From Agroathelia rolfsii (taxonomy: Eukaryota > Basidiomycota > Agaricomycetes > Amylocorticiales > Amylocorticiaceae), in contig JABRWF010000005.1 in assembly GCA_018343915.1 (NCBI GenBank), positions 2,329,001-2,393,000 of the forward strand: a stretch of 64,000 nucleotides of DNA. The letters are read 5' to 3'. A program made the position numbers and the translations under genes. How positions within the stretch are numbered: the stretch's first letter is position 1; the number at the start of each line of letters is the position of its first letter. Below are positions 1 to 12,036 of the stretch, piece after piece. Below the pieces are notes generated by a model that saw nothing but the letters and a program-made list of their open reading frames with translations, searched no databases and had not been told where the DNA came from.

Positions 1-1779
1 TTAGCTCCATCATGTCCGGCATGCCCACCCAGGTAACCGAGACTGTCACTTGGTCTTATTCTTCCGGATCCACGGCCACCTACTCTGGTGCTCCTCCTAT
101 ACCCACTCCGTGTAAGTTGTCTGCCACAATAGCCGTAATCTTTTTGATCCTCACACTTGAGCAGTTGTTTTCAATATTTCTGCTTGGCCTGCCCAGGACA
201 AGCACCCTGATACCTGTAAGTAGCTGTTCCATTATAATGTGTTCCTTGACGACCATCTTATACGGCTTATCTACGCAGCTTCGCCTGAGGTCCAGGAGTG
301 GCTGAAGGAACTTGATGGATGGAACATCCCCGACATTGATCCTACTACTGATGGAACTTGTGCTAACGATCCCTCGGCCGCGGCTGATGCTGAGAGCCGT
401 GGCTGGTGGACGTGCGGTGGCTGGACTAGTATGTTGGATTGTTTGGCCCGCCTAGCATCAATGTAACTAACTGGCCTATGTAGGGGAGACTGACATTGTT
501 GCCTGCCCTGAGAAGTATACCTGGGGTGTTAGCTTTGACGATGGACCTTCGCCATACAGTAAGTCAACTATCGCTTTATCATTGGCGTTTTCCCCGTCTC
601 TGATCTTTTCTTTAGCCCAGTTAGTATATCATCAAAGCATCTTATCATAATACTAGCTTATACTAAGATGATGACAGGCCGCTCTTGGACTTCTTGGATG
701 AGAAGGATATTCAGGCGACCTTCTTCACCGTTGGCTCCCGTGTTATCGAGCGTCCTAACGTTCTCATCGAGGAGTACATGAAGGGACACGAGATCTCTGT
801 TCATACCTGGTCCCACCCTGTTAGTCTTCGATGAAGTGATAGTTATCTGCCTTAACACCTAACTGATTATTTAATTATGGCAGTACCTTACGTCTTTGAG
901 TACTGCAGAAATCGTCGCTGAGCTGGGATGGACGCGCAAGGCCATCAAGACAGTTCTTGGCGTCACCCCCGTAAGCAGCACCAGATATCGGAATGTCCGA
1001 ACATTTTCTTGACCATGCATTGTAGACTACTATGCGTCCCCCTTACGGTGACATTGGTGAGTACAACATCCAGCTCAGTTTATTTACCATCAACTAACCA
1101 AATGAACAGACGATCGTGTTCGTGCTATCAGTCTTGCCATGGGCTTAGTTCCTATCATCTGGACCCGCACTCCCAGTGGTGGTCAGTTCGATACCAATGG
1201 TGAGTCCTCATTTTACGCTATGACCTTTTTTTTTTTATTGGATGCTAAAATCTTGTGATCAGACTGGAGGGTTCCCGGCGGTCTGGTTACTGGCCCTCAA
1301 TCATTCCAGACATTCCAGAACATTCTTAACAATGCGACTGCTATTAACACTGGGTAAGTAAATCTCGTATATCTTAATTCCTCCTTTTTTTCTGACAGCC
1401 ATTTTTCATTAGATTTATTGTCCTGGAGCACGATCTCTTCCAACAGACTGTCGACTTGGCCATCGGCTACACTCTCCCTTTGGCCCTTTCCTTCACACCT
1501 AAGTTGACCGTAAGCATGATTTCTAGCCGTCTTAACTTGGAATCTCACACGGATTCCCATTAGCTTGAGCCCATTGGCAAGTGCTCTAAGATCCCCACGG
1601 CCAACATGTACCTGGAGACGAACAAGAATACGTCATTCCCTTACAACCAAACCTCCGCCGCGAAGGCGTCAAGCTCATCGAACAGCACATCTTCGTCAGC
1701 AGGGTCAGCCAGCTTCATGCTACCCGTCTCAATGGCGGGTGTCGCGCTGGCGGCCTCGCTCGCCTCACTAGCGCTCTAG
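1..1779 (+). CDS. Chitin deacetylase (CE4 polysaccharide deacetylase), GPI-anchored type, 5' end outside window
   Basis: Predicted to remove acetyl groups from cell-wall chitin, giving chitosan at the cell surface. Exons: <1-111, 165-215, 279-428, 484-558, 668-819, 884-970, 1026-1056, 1110-1199, 1263-1353, 1413-1509, 1564-1779; all junctions keep frame. CE4 motifs appear in order: SFDDGP (metal/catalytic Asp), HTWSHP (metal-binding histidines), RPPYGD, and LEHDL near the end. A Ser/Thr-rich stretch and a hydrophobic tail (SMAGVALAASLASLAL) before the stop indicate a GPI anchor. The N-terminus and signal peptide lie upstream of the window. Family assignment is firm; substrate preference is inferred. 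Confidence 0.93.
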
Positions 1780-2323
1780 ATCAAACTCCAATCAATCAGT
1801 TTCTTTTCTCACCCACCGAATTTTCTTGAAAGCTTCGATCTCTTTTTCTTAGTGAGACTCTTTAATGATGATGTCAGATGCTACTAGCTAGTACGGATCT
1901 CTTCTTTCTCCAATCTATCATGATGAATATATACAAGTCATCTTGGTATGTATATACCATGCATATATCGCGATCAATGTCTGCTGCTGTTGCAAGGCTC
2001 GAGCTCAATGTGAGGTTACCCTCTTTTCTAAATCTACTTTTTTCAATACGCATACCGAACAAACGCTTTTAAATGCATTTGGACGTTGTTGCACCCTATT
2101 TCTTTACATCTAGATATATTTGTCCTCCTTCCCTTTATCCTTTATCATATACCACTCCATTTATTTGGAAGGGCATGAATTATGCAACCGCGAGCTTGAG
2201 TGCAGACCAGCAATTATTAACACGACTAATTTTGAACGGCGTATAAAAAGTATTACACACCAAAATCGCAGCACAAAAGGGGGGACAACAATAGTTCCAG
2301 AATGGAACGATTATCAAACAAGC
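1780..2323. repeat. Intergenic segment, left copy of a tandem duplication
   Basis: No gene seen. The stretch from about 1800 to 2300 closely resembles about 3790-4220 (shared blocks around TTTTCTTGAAAG, GATGCTACTAG and CATCTTGGTATG). It therefore marks the left end of a unit of about 2 kb that also contains the DUF7330-like gene at 2324-3534. Confidence 0.7.
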
Positions 2324-3534
2324 CTAACATAGCATATGATGAGGGTGTAAGGTAAGGTGTATGAGAGAGCGAAGCAGCGGGGTGGCACCATATCGTCCCC
2401 TACTACTGACTTGGTCATCCTCCTCCTCACCCCATCGTCGCCTGCCTGACCTTTGGGAAAGGTTTCTTTCCGGCCGTGGTACCTCCTCACCTGCAAAGCC
2501 AATGTAAATGGACCCGCGCCACGCTTGCAGTTTGCAAAAATCATCTAGGACCTGTGTGGCGTTCGAAGAGGAAGACGCCGTCGAAGGTGTAGTAGGCGTA
2601 ACTGGGGTGGTGTGCCACCCGCCGAGGATGATGATCTTTTTATCGTGCGTCCAGAGTGCGGTGCGCATCGCTTGCGAGAGCTGTGGTAGAAAGTGCGCCT
2701 CGCCATGTTGTGTGCTCAGTTGGATGGCGCCGCGATAGGATCGGGGAATAAGGAGAACGATATCGCCTGAATGATTATCGATTCTTGAGCATGAAAAATT
2801 GCAAATGATAGAATTAAAAAATAACAATGGTGATAGTAAATTCACCTTGGCTTGATCTTGCTTCCAAATGTACGTGGCCATCTGAGGGAGAAGGGAGCTA
2901 AAGAGTTTGTTTGAGCGCCACCAAAAGATGAAGTAAACCATTGAGCCATACCAAGTTCATATGCAAATCGCCCTGCGATTCGGCGTACACGCGTGCCCGA
3001 CGAGAAACCCCGTCAGGACATGCGACACCAATCTTGAGATTACACCCGCCTCCGTGCGTTTGAAAGAGGGCGTTGATCTCGCCTTCATCGTCGTCCGAGG
3101 AGTGACCGTGATGATGCCACCCGCCATGGCGGTCACGGCCTCTACGGCGTCGTTGTTGCCGTTGTCTCTCGCCTCTCTCCCATCTTGAAGAAGGGCCTTG
3201 GGAAGGGCATTTGAGGCTAGGGTAAATGATGAATGTTGCTATTTCTTCGATATGAGCACCATAGCATATGATACACATGCATTATTAAAGACGGGACTCA
3301 CCGACGATAGGCCTGGGGCGGATGAAAACGTTGTTCACGGCCTGCCCTGTCTGCAATGTCTGGGCAACCTCAGAGGATATTTGAGGGATGTCCGCTAATG
3401 TGTAGGGATTCTCGGTCTCCGTAGAGTATGGAGGTGGTTTAGTGGTACATGAGCTTTGTTCCGTAGACGAAAGCCTTGAGCATGAATGATATCATCCCGG
3501 ATGTAGAAGAAATAGCTTACGACGGAGCTGACAT
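2324..3534 (-). CDS. DUF7330-like protein, tandem copy A
   Basis: Function unknown. The exon layout resembles a fungal family I believe is annotated as DUF7330. Exons (minus): 3521-3534, 3302-3474, 2952-3238, 2846-2897, 2324-2766, total 322 residues. Visible features: KPPPYS near the N-terminus, TFIIYPSL, an Arg/His-rich then Asp-rich linker, EGEINALFQT, a 52-nt exon coding LPSPSDGHVHLEARSSQ, then DIVLLIPRSYRGAIQLST and GSIYIGFAGEE. No signal peptide or membrane segment. The start is MSAPS, because the ATG used by copy B is mutated here and an extra small 5' exon restores the frame. Copies B and C share the later introns at the same phases, which supports the model. Confidence 0.75.
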
Positions 3535-4368
3535 GATTGCCGGTGCTGCTACTACTTGCACTGCGAGGGCGCATACTAGTACCTATGGCGGCCCCCCAGC
3601 TTTTATCGATGATCATGATGATAGCTCAAGGCCGTGGCTGTATTATAATATCCAAGCAGCTGAGTGAATGATGGGGGGAGGGGGTCGTATTAAGCTGCTG
3701 CGGGCCCAGGTTATAAAGTTATCCAGAATACCAATATCATCGCCTCACTGATGGCGTGCATGTACCGCTCTGATCCAGTCGATCAATATCTTTTAATTTT
3801 TCTTGAAAGTTTTGATCTCCTTTTTCTTTTGTTTAGAGAGACTCTTTCATGATGATTTCATATGCTACTAGTACGCATCCAATCTATCGTGATGAGTATG
3901 TAAAAGTCATCTTGGTATGCATTCACCACATGTCCGTGTATATCACGATCAATGTCCGCTACAAACTCGAATTCAATGTGAGATTACCCTCTTTCCGGGC
4001 GCACCTCCTAAACTATACATAGTTGTCTTTATCTCTCCTTTCCGTTTTTTTCTTTATCATATACCGTTCCATTTTTGTTTGAAAGGGCATGAATTCCACA
4101 GTAGCTAACCTGAGTGAGTGCAGACTAGCAATATAACTAAGCTTGAAGAGAGACAGAAGATATTTTACATCAAAATCACAAAAGAAAAGGGGGGAATAAC
4201 AACAGCTCCGAAATGGAGTGATTACCAAACAAGCGTAGCATATCATATGATGCGAATGGAAGGCAACGCGAATGTGTGTGTGTGAGCGAAGCGAAGGCAG
4301 GCGACCGGGGGGGGGGGTAACTTCGAGCAAGTACCAGAGATCCTGCTCCGAGTCATTATCGTCTTCTT
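3535..4368. repeat. Intergenic segment between DUF7330-like copies, duplicated
   Basis: No gene. The first half (3535-3700, upstream of copy A) matches 5540-5660 upstream of copy B, including a shared GATGATCATGATGATAGCTC block. The second half (3790-4250) matches 1800-2300. This is the junction between two tandem units. Confidence 0.7.
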
Positions 4369-5448
4369 CTATCGTCCTCTACTACCGACTTGATCGTCGT
4401 CTTCCTCACCACGCCACCGCCTGCCTAGCCTCTGGAAAAAGTTCCTCTCAGGCCGTGGCACCTCCTCACCGGCAAAGCCGACATAGATTGATCCACTACG
4501 CGTTTGGAGTTTACAGAAATCATCCAGGACTTGCGCCTTATTAGAAGAAGATGCCGTCGAAGAGGCAGTGGGGGTAGTGGGAGCAGCGTCCCATCCACCG
4601 AGAATGATGATCTTTTTATCATGCGTCCAGAGCGCGGTGCGCATCGCTTGCGAGAGCTGTGGTAGGAAGTTCATTTCGCCGCGGTGGGTGCTTAGCTGAA
4701 TGGCACCACGGTAGGATTGGGGGATGAGGAGAACGATGTCGCCTGAAAGATTATCGATTTTTTTTTAAATACGAGTCTTTTGTGGGTGGTAGGATCTAAA
4801 ACAAACCTCGGCTTGACCTTGCTTCCAGTTGTACGCGACAATCTGAGGGAGAAGGGAGCTAAATAGGTCGTTTAAGCACCACTGGAAGATGAGGGGGGAA
4901 AGTCCGTCGAAACATACCAAGTTTACACGCAGATCACCTCGCGATTCAGCATACACGCGCGCCCGACGAGAAACCCCGTCGGTACATGCGACACCAATGT
5001 TGAGATTACATCCGCCTCCGTACGTTTGAAAGAGGGCGTTGATCTCGCCTTCATCGTCGTCCGAGGAGTGACCGTGATGATGCCACCCGCCATGGCGGGT
5101 ACGACCCCCACGACTGCGTCGTCGCCGTCCACTGCCTCTCTCCCGCCTTGAGGATGAAGAGTCTTGGGAAGGGTACTTGAGACTTGGGTCGATAATGAAT
5201 GTTCCTATTTTGTGCGATGTAAGCTCTTGACACACAACAGACAGATTAACTCAATACGGTAAGCGCTTACCAGTGATGGGCTCTCGATGTCTATGGCGGA
5301 TGAAGATATTATTCACGGACTGTCCTGTCTGCAATGCCTGTGCAGCCTCGGAGGATATTTGAAGGATGTCCGCCGGTGTATGGGAATTCTGAGTCTCCGC
5401 AGAGTACGGCGGTGGCTTAGTCGCATCTGAGCTCTGTCCCATATGCAA
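4369..5448 (-). CDS. DUF7330-like protein, tandem copy B
   Basis: Function unknown. Exons (minus): 5271-5448, 4918-5204, 4807-4858, 4369-4742, total 296 residues. The second (287-nt) and third (52-nt) exons have exactly the same lengths as in copy A, and the proteins are close throughout: KPPPYSAET, SVNNIFIRHRHREPIT, TFIIDPSLKYPSQ, EGEINALFQT, LPSPSDCRVQLEARSS, FLPQLSQAMRTALWTHDKK, SGSIYVGFAGEE. It ends DQVGSRGR, about 20 residues earlier than copy A. Start chosen at MHMGQSS, the first ATG of the open frame. A recent tandem duplicate of copy A. Confidence 0.78.
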
Positions 5449-5961
5449 TGTGTTCAGTAAGGTCGTTCTCGTTCTTTACAAGGTAATAATTGCAACCCAC
5501 GACAGAGCTGACGGAGCTAACGCTGCTACTGCTGCTGTTGCTCCCACTACGGGGGCGCGTGCGCATGGCGGCCTCCTGACTTTTTTCGATGATCATGATG
5601 ATAGCTCAAAAGTGTAGTTTTTATTATAATCTCCAAGCAGTTGGGTGAATGATGTGTAGGTGCTGCGCGCTGCTGCGGGCCCAGGTTATAAAGCACGAAA
5701 GGGCTAAAAGGAGCTCTATTGAGTCATTTGAGTGCATGGTGCTAAATGCCAATGGGCCTCGTAATGATCCGGTCAATTCAGGTCTGAGAACATCATCGCC
5801 TTCAATGCGGCCCGCAGCAGCGCAGCGCAGCACTTGCCTCGTGTAGAAACGCCTGATCTCGTTATCTGATAATGATCAATATGAATCATTAAAACTAACG
5901 TTTATAGCACAATGCGATATCGATATCGCTCTATATTACACTGTACTACTACGTACACTCG
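5449..5961. other. Intergenic region, promoter side of DUF7330-like copy B
   Basis: No convincing gene. The left part resembles the region upstream of copy A. Overlapping short open frames on both strands at 5624-5846 lack family motifs and are GC-rich chance frames. Confidence 0.5.
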
Positions 5962-7820
5962 CTAATAACTGTACGCCGGTGGTGGTCCCGCTGTCTTCTC
6001 ATCTTGGTCAGCTTCAAAGTCATCATCCACTTCGCCTGGTCTCAGATAATCAACGTCTTCCCTGTTATCAACAAGCTCGCGTCCATGAATGAGCTCGTCT
6101 ACAACATGAAAAGCCATCAGATAATTGAATAACAGTGTCCGATTACAACAAACTTACCTTGCTCTGCGGTCAATACAACAACCCAAACAAGATCCTCGGT
6201 CGCATTATATTCGAGCCTGTTCGCTGCTGTTACGCCTCTCTCGAGTCTCCCCAGACCCTTGCTGCCGCGCCGCCTAAGGCGCACAGCACGCTCCTCGGCA
6301 CGCCTCTCCTTACGGGTCTCTTTATCCTCCCCACGACGCTGTCCCTTCCTCTCGCGTTTCTCTCTGCGCCTCTCCTCACGCCTTGCACGCTTCTCTTCCC
6401 GCCTCTGTTGCTTATCCCCTCGACCCCGACCGGAAGAACGACGCTTGTCATCCTCAGAGTCGGAAGAAGAACAAGACGACGACGATGATGATGAAGAGGA
6501 TGAGGAGGAATTCCGTCGTTGTCGTTGCCTAGATGCACTTGGATCGATATGCTGAGGCTCAGCCCTGCCCTGCGCGATATCCAACATCCTTCGCCTACGA
6601 TCCACTTTCCGGTTCGCCTTCTGCTGCTTCTGCTTGTCCATCTTTACCGCCAATGCCGAGAACTGGTCCATGAGCCCCTCCGGTGGACGCGGGTCAGGCA
6701 CGTTGAAATCAAGACGCATGACGGCGTTCCCTAGACTCGACAGGCGGCGCAGTGATGCGTCCTCGGCGCGCGCACCAGGTGGTAGTGGCGGTAAAGGGTC
6801 ATTCATCGCCTCGACGATGCGCTTGCCGAACGGGATCGGCAGACGGAGTGCGGCGGTCTCGGCTGCACGTCCGAGGCCATGCATGAAGCCGCTTCTCTGG
6901 GGCTGCTCGGCTGCATCCAGTCCCACGAGGACGCGCATAGCAGGTGTCTTGGCTAATCGCACGCGTAGGCCCCGGGGCGCAAAGTAAGTCTCATTGGCGC
7001 GTCGGAGGTATCGGTCGGTGAGTGTTTTGGAAATGGAGCGGGAGGCGGTTTCTGTAGATTGTACAATTTGATGAGGTCGATCATCCAAACTTGAATAAAG
7101 GCAATGATCATGATCGACTTACGAGCTACTGTCTGGACGCCGGCACCGGCGATTGCGAACCAATAGTGAGGACTGGATGGAGAAAACGGTTAAGTATGTC
7201 GTCCTGTCTTTGCAAGGGCAAACGTACACAAAACCCAATACCTGTCCCACTGTGTTGACTACCCTCAACGGTGGGCTTGTAGTCACAGCCATATTAAATC
7301 CGTCCAAGAACGCAAGCCAATCATCCCTGTTGATACCACTTGCTGCTGCATCGGGGGCATACGCTCTCAGAAATGGCGCATCAAACGCCGTAGACTCGCG
7401 CGGGACCACAATGGGAACCGGCAGAGGAGCCAAGCTATATGGAGGCGGAGCGGACAAGGTGTGATTAAAGAGATGATCGGCGTCCTCATCCGTGAACACG
7501 ATCTCTTGGTTGCTCTGGCTGCTTGAATTACTACCAGAGGGCCAGGACTGTGGTTGGGGTCGCTGCGCAGACCATGGCTGTAATTGCTGCTGTTGCTGAG
7601 CCTGAGACGTGGATGGATAGTTGCTTGGCCAAGGCTGGGGCTGAGGCCGCTGCGTAAACCACGCTTGTGGCTGCTGTTGGGTCTGGTAGGTAGATGGATG
7701 ATAATCGCTGGGCCAAGGCTGAGGCTGGGGTGGCGGCCGCTGTGCAGACCATCCCTGTGCTTGCTGCTGCTGACCCTGAGTGGATTGATGGTAGTAGTAG
7801 CCGGAGTTGGGAGAGGCCAT
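5962..7820 (-). CDS. Conserved fungal protein of unknown function with Pro/Gln/Trp-rich N-terminus
   Basis: I do not recognise a named function. Exons (minus): 7228-7820, 7123-7172, 6158-7051, 5962-6098, total 557 residues, all junctions in phase. The N-terminal 120 residues hold repeats of QPQPWPS/AQRPQPQ type. Next come a folded segment (GINRDDWLAFLDGFNM, SPPLRVVNTVGQVLGFV, HYWFAIAGAGVQT) and FAPRGLRVRLAKTPAMRVL. Then there is a long basic, Arg/Glu-rich tract with a serine run (SSSSSSSSSSSSC), and a C-terminal PPPAYSY. The hydrophobic-folded core resembles conserved proteins annotated as hypothetical across fungi. The start is the ATG of MASPNSG; an upstream in-frame extension begins with GTG. 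Possibly an RNA- or membrane-associated scaffold, but that is a guess. Confidence 0.8.
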
Positions 7821-8378
7821 GCTGCCAGTGAGATATCTCTGAGTTGGTTGTAGCACAGCGGTCTCTTGTTCGATGTCTCATTCTTATATGTCTGTGAGCC
7901 AGGCTGAGTCCGTATGTTCATCGGGATACTTTGTCTTCGGGGCACGTTATATTCATAGCATTCCTGAGTCATATCAACCAACCATGCGATGAATTAGGTT
8001 GATGGCAGATATCCGACACTGTAAAAGAAGTGAAAATATTTCAAATGCGTTGAGGTTTGGCTGTGTATGTGAACTTCGGAGGGAGTGGGCTCAACGGCGC
8101 CCGTTGAGTGTGCTGAGTGGCTATACCGCCACTTATCACACATTTAGCCGCATGCCACTTTTCATTCTCATCCTCACAGGGTGCCGGTCAATTATGCGTT
8201 TCTCTTACGGCAATACAACAGAATGCGTTTGGTCCTTCATATGATAGCATAGTATTGACTCTTTTAGTTAGGGATGTGGGATGAAGACTTGAATGAAAGC
8301 ACATGCACCGAATGGAGCGTTATACAATACATCAATTAATATACAACAATACTTGAATACCAAAAGCATTATTCAGTC
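7821..8378. other. Intergenic region
   Basis: Upstream region of the minus-strand gene starting at 7820 and 3' flank of the glycosidase ending at 8379. No gene, RNA or repeat recognised. Confidence 0.5.
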
Positions 8379-11191
8379 TTACTCTTGTACCGTTACTGTA
8401 TGCGTTCCACCACTTAACCACAGTGTGGTACTCGCTTTTACACTATCACCATCCACAGTCACAGTGCCGGAGAATGGCAGCGTGACTGTTCCCGTTGTGC
8501 CACTCGGCGTAGTGATTTCCGCGGTGAACGTCTGTACGGTTCTGGTGAAAAGATTCCGTCTCGATGTTGATGTTGAATTTGTCGCGCTCCAATTTACACC
8601 GAACCATCCCAGGGGGGTCTCGAAACCGCCTTGGGCAGATGAAAGCCCACTTAGATGAGGTGCTACGGACCAAGTAGCGCCTTGGGGTGAGGTTATAGTA
8701 AGACCTAAGACATAGTATGTCAGGGCGCTAGTAGGGCCTGAGGACCATCCGTGCGAATGACTATAGTACCGTTAGTCATAAACTTCCAGATTAATATTCC
8801 AGTAAAACAGAACTTGCCTAGTATAGGCGGGATCGTTGTTGTATCCATCATAGGCGCGATAGCTATTTAATAATTATTAGAATTAGTCACTTTACATTTG
8901 GAGGCAACCTACGACAAGGATCCATCGGTAGTATACCCTTCTAACCATGTCGACTGCACGCTCAAGTTAGTAGTCCTAATGGGAAATATGTTCACTATTT
9001 ACTATTCCAGCTGAGAAAACTAGAAAACTAACAGCATATAACCCCATTGAAGTCTTAAAAAGTCTAGTGCAACTTCGTCATTCCCTGCTTCGAAGTGTGC
9101 TTGCAACTATGAATAAGAGAAAAAGAGTAAATAACTCCTGCAATACAAAAGGGTTGATACCATACGGACCTCGAAGCTGCCAATGAATGGACTAATATTA
9201 TTGGGCAGTTCAGGTGCCGTTGCTCCATACTCGCCCCAATTCTTCTGCAGGTTTGTACTGACGTTGCTTGCCTGGGCGGCGCTTTGAGTCAGATTGAACA
9301 AGACAGCAAACGAATTTGCATCCTGAGGGGTCAAAGTAGTACTAGAATTGTCGATATACATTCCTTGATTCGCATCCCAGAAATGGTTATTATAGACTTC
9401 CTTGAATGCAGTCGCATTTACACTGTATTCTGCCGCCAGTGTCGTATCATTGAGCCACTCTGCGAGGTCGACACTGTTGGTAAGGAGCTAGAATGAAAAA
9501 AAGGTCGTAAGACTGATTATTATGAAAATCGTTTTTACAGGAAAATACCTTATAATAAATTGCATTTGCTTCAGCGTTATATCCGCCTTGACCGAAACGT
9601 CCCCAATCTCTGAGCCCTGTAACATCTACAAGGCCGGTGCTGTTAATTTTGGCGGCGATGTACGCCACACCCTTGGTGTAATTTGACCATGTCTCCTGTA
9701 GCCATTCTGTATCTCCAGTATAGAGATAATAGTTGTAAGTTCCGATAAGAGTCCCTGGAAAACCATGCTTTAGAATTTCGCACATACTACACGCATGACT
9801 GGGAGTATAATGTACACATATGATACGTATCACTCCCCTGCTGACTGAGTGGCGGGCCAGACTCAGGAAGCGCGCCTGTTTTGGCATTCATTCCAGCAAA
9901 CATGGTCTACATGGGAGAAATTAGAGCTGATCATCGAGTACGGGCGAGACAAAACTAAAACCAACCGAAAGAGCGTTTCGCACGGGCAGCAAGTCGTTCG
10001 TACTAACAAATGCTGTGGGTACAGCAACTCCCATATCACCTATATACAAAAGGTTCAATCAATGATATCAGCGAAAAAGGAGGAATAGGAAAGATTATCG
10101 GATTATACCAGGCCATACTGCTCTTTTTTTTTTTATTCAACGAAGAAAAGAAGTTTCAGCTTCTCTTGTTGCAGAAAATCAAACGTCATGCCATACCTAT
10201 CACGTTTCGCCTGTATGTATAACCCCACATGTCAATCTAAGTAACATCATTGTGGAAAATCAACATACCCCATCCACAATAATGGGCCCTGACACACCAA
10301 GCGTAGCATTATTTGCCCATCCAGATTTGACATGAGGTGTCTGGCGTCCCGTGTGCAAAGGTACAACATTTGTCTGCACAGTATATGCTCCCGAGAACCA
10401 AGCTTTGAGGAGAAAAAAGAGGCTGTCAGATGCTACCGTTTGTAGGAGTATAGATTTAAGCTCACCTTTGGTCAAAAAATCTTTGTCATCCGACAGTGGA
10501 TCTTCTGCATAGAAGTATCCACTATAATCCTGAAGGTTGTCGAAAGAGGGAGAGAAAGAGATGGCACAAGAGAGATTGAAGAAAGACATAGGATCGTCCG
10601 AGGTGGAGACGATTGTCAAATAGCGGAAACCCCCACGAAGTGCATAAGCTGGTTGCGTCCAGTAACCCGTGGATAGTGGCGAAGACACAGAAAGGACTCC
10701 ATCCTAGATGCGAATCGGTTTTATATTAACGAAGACGAGAATTATAGCATCAAATGGCGCATACAAATTTAGTTGATGAAGAGGCATCCGAGGAGTCGTC
10801 AGAGGCATAGGGACGAATAAAAGATGGAGATTCCGTAAATGATAGAGAAATGGAGGAATTGGACGACACATTTTCAAAGTTCAGGGAAATCAGACCTCCA
10901 ACCTGAATGCATTTGATATTAAAAGTGTTCTAAAATTCGAAATGGGCTAAATACCTCTTTCCCAAAGTCCAACGTCACATAGGATCCATCACCAGAAAGA
11001 ACCGCTGCCCCAGTCTGGGATAGTAGATTGCTCGCGTTTGTCACATTCCCACTTGTACCATGGATCTTTGCAGCATAAACTGTTCTGGAGCTCGGGGCTA
11101 AATTGAAAGTGTCCCATGGGCCACTGGGAGCCGTAGCCAGAACTTGTAGCAAGTTGACTGTTAATGCCAAGGATTTCAAGAAAGACCCCAT
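8379..11191 (-). CDS. GH78-type alpha-L-rhamnosidase-like glycosidase with one frameshift
   Basis: Secreted six-hairpin glycosidase of the alpha-L-rhamnosidase class, predicted to trim plant or microbial glycans. Fourteen exons (minus): 10955-11191, 10765-10902, 10466-10703, 10269-10402, 10197-10210, 10109-10122, 9966-10039, 9816-9906, 9549-9754, 9170-9487, 9034-9106, 8913-8975, 8818-8862, 8379-8760. Starts MGSFLKSLALTVNLL (signal peptide). The catalytic-region motif AKRDRAVWPGDMG is assembled from two 14-nt microexons. Further motifs: TGALPESGPPLS, GTYNYYLYTGDTEWLQ, GLRDWGRFGQGGYNAEANA, LQWGYML, C-terminal beta domain. The intron after 8818 uses a GC donor. Exon 9034-9106 lacks one base (four A's on the plus strand at 9058-9061), which puts a stop in frame: a true frameshift or a sequence error. 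Otherwise about 675 residues, full length. Confidence 0.82.
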
Positions 11192-12036
11192 AGCGAAAAT
11201 GCGTGGATGAAGACACAGCTTCCTGTAGCAACAACATGCCACCAAGTCTCAGATTATAATGTCGGGTGTATGATCACAAGATCGTGTGGGATAAGACGGG
11301 CCGATTATGTAGACCACAAGGAATCGGAAAAACGCCATGTCTAATGCGTATACAATTGGAGGGAAATACAAAGCAGGAGGTGTTGTCCATCAGAGAAGTG
11401 ACTTGGCGCTCGGGTCACGAGTACATGATCTGCAAGTCATCTATATTGCTCCTGTCTGTGACAATGGTGCGTATCCGAACCACATCGGAAATGTATGTTG
11501 ATTCAGCAACTGAACTTGAAAATCATGTGGCTTTCGAATGTCCGATCCGCCTAGTAACTTGTACGAGCATTTATACCTCTGATATACCGCTGCGAGTCCG
11601 ACCGACATCGTAAGTCTCTACAAGTATCAATATGTGTCAATCGAGGATGTAATTGTTCCCAACACAGTTGGTCTGACATGTCAACAGAAGAAATTCGACG
11701 CCGTGACGTGTTGGCCTGCCCCTGATTTGCGTGCGATACATATTAGCTTTCTCGTTCATCTACAAATAAACTACTAGCATGCGAATGTCTCTGAATACAT
11801 GAAACACAAGGAGCTGTCATTATGCAATGCCTTTTTGATAAATTACTATTGGCCAACAAGCAGATATGTGGGGCTTGTGCTGCCGTAGTTCGGGCCCTAG
11901 TGGAAGCGGTTTTTGAACCTATTCCGATAAGCTATAGCGTAGTTGAGCGTTGCCACCGAAAACCAATCTCCATGCTTATGTCCGTGTTCATATCGATGTC
12001 AATCTCAAAGCCCCGACCAATACGCAAAGCCCCCTC
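11192..12036. other. Intergenic region of about 850 bases
   Basis: Promoter side of the glycosidase and 3' flank of DUF7330-like copy C. Open frames here (for example 11266-11613 plus) have no recognisable motifs. Nothing else seen. Confidence 0.5.
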
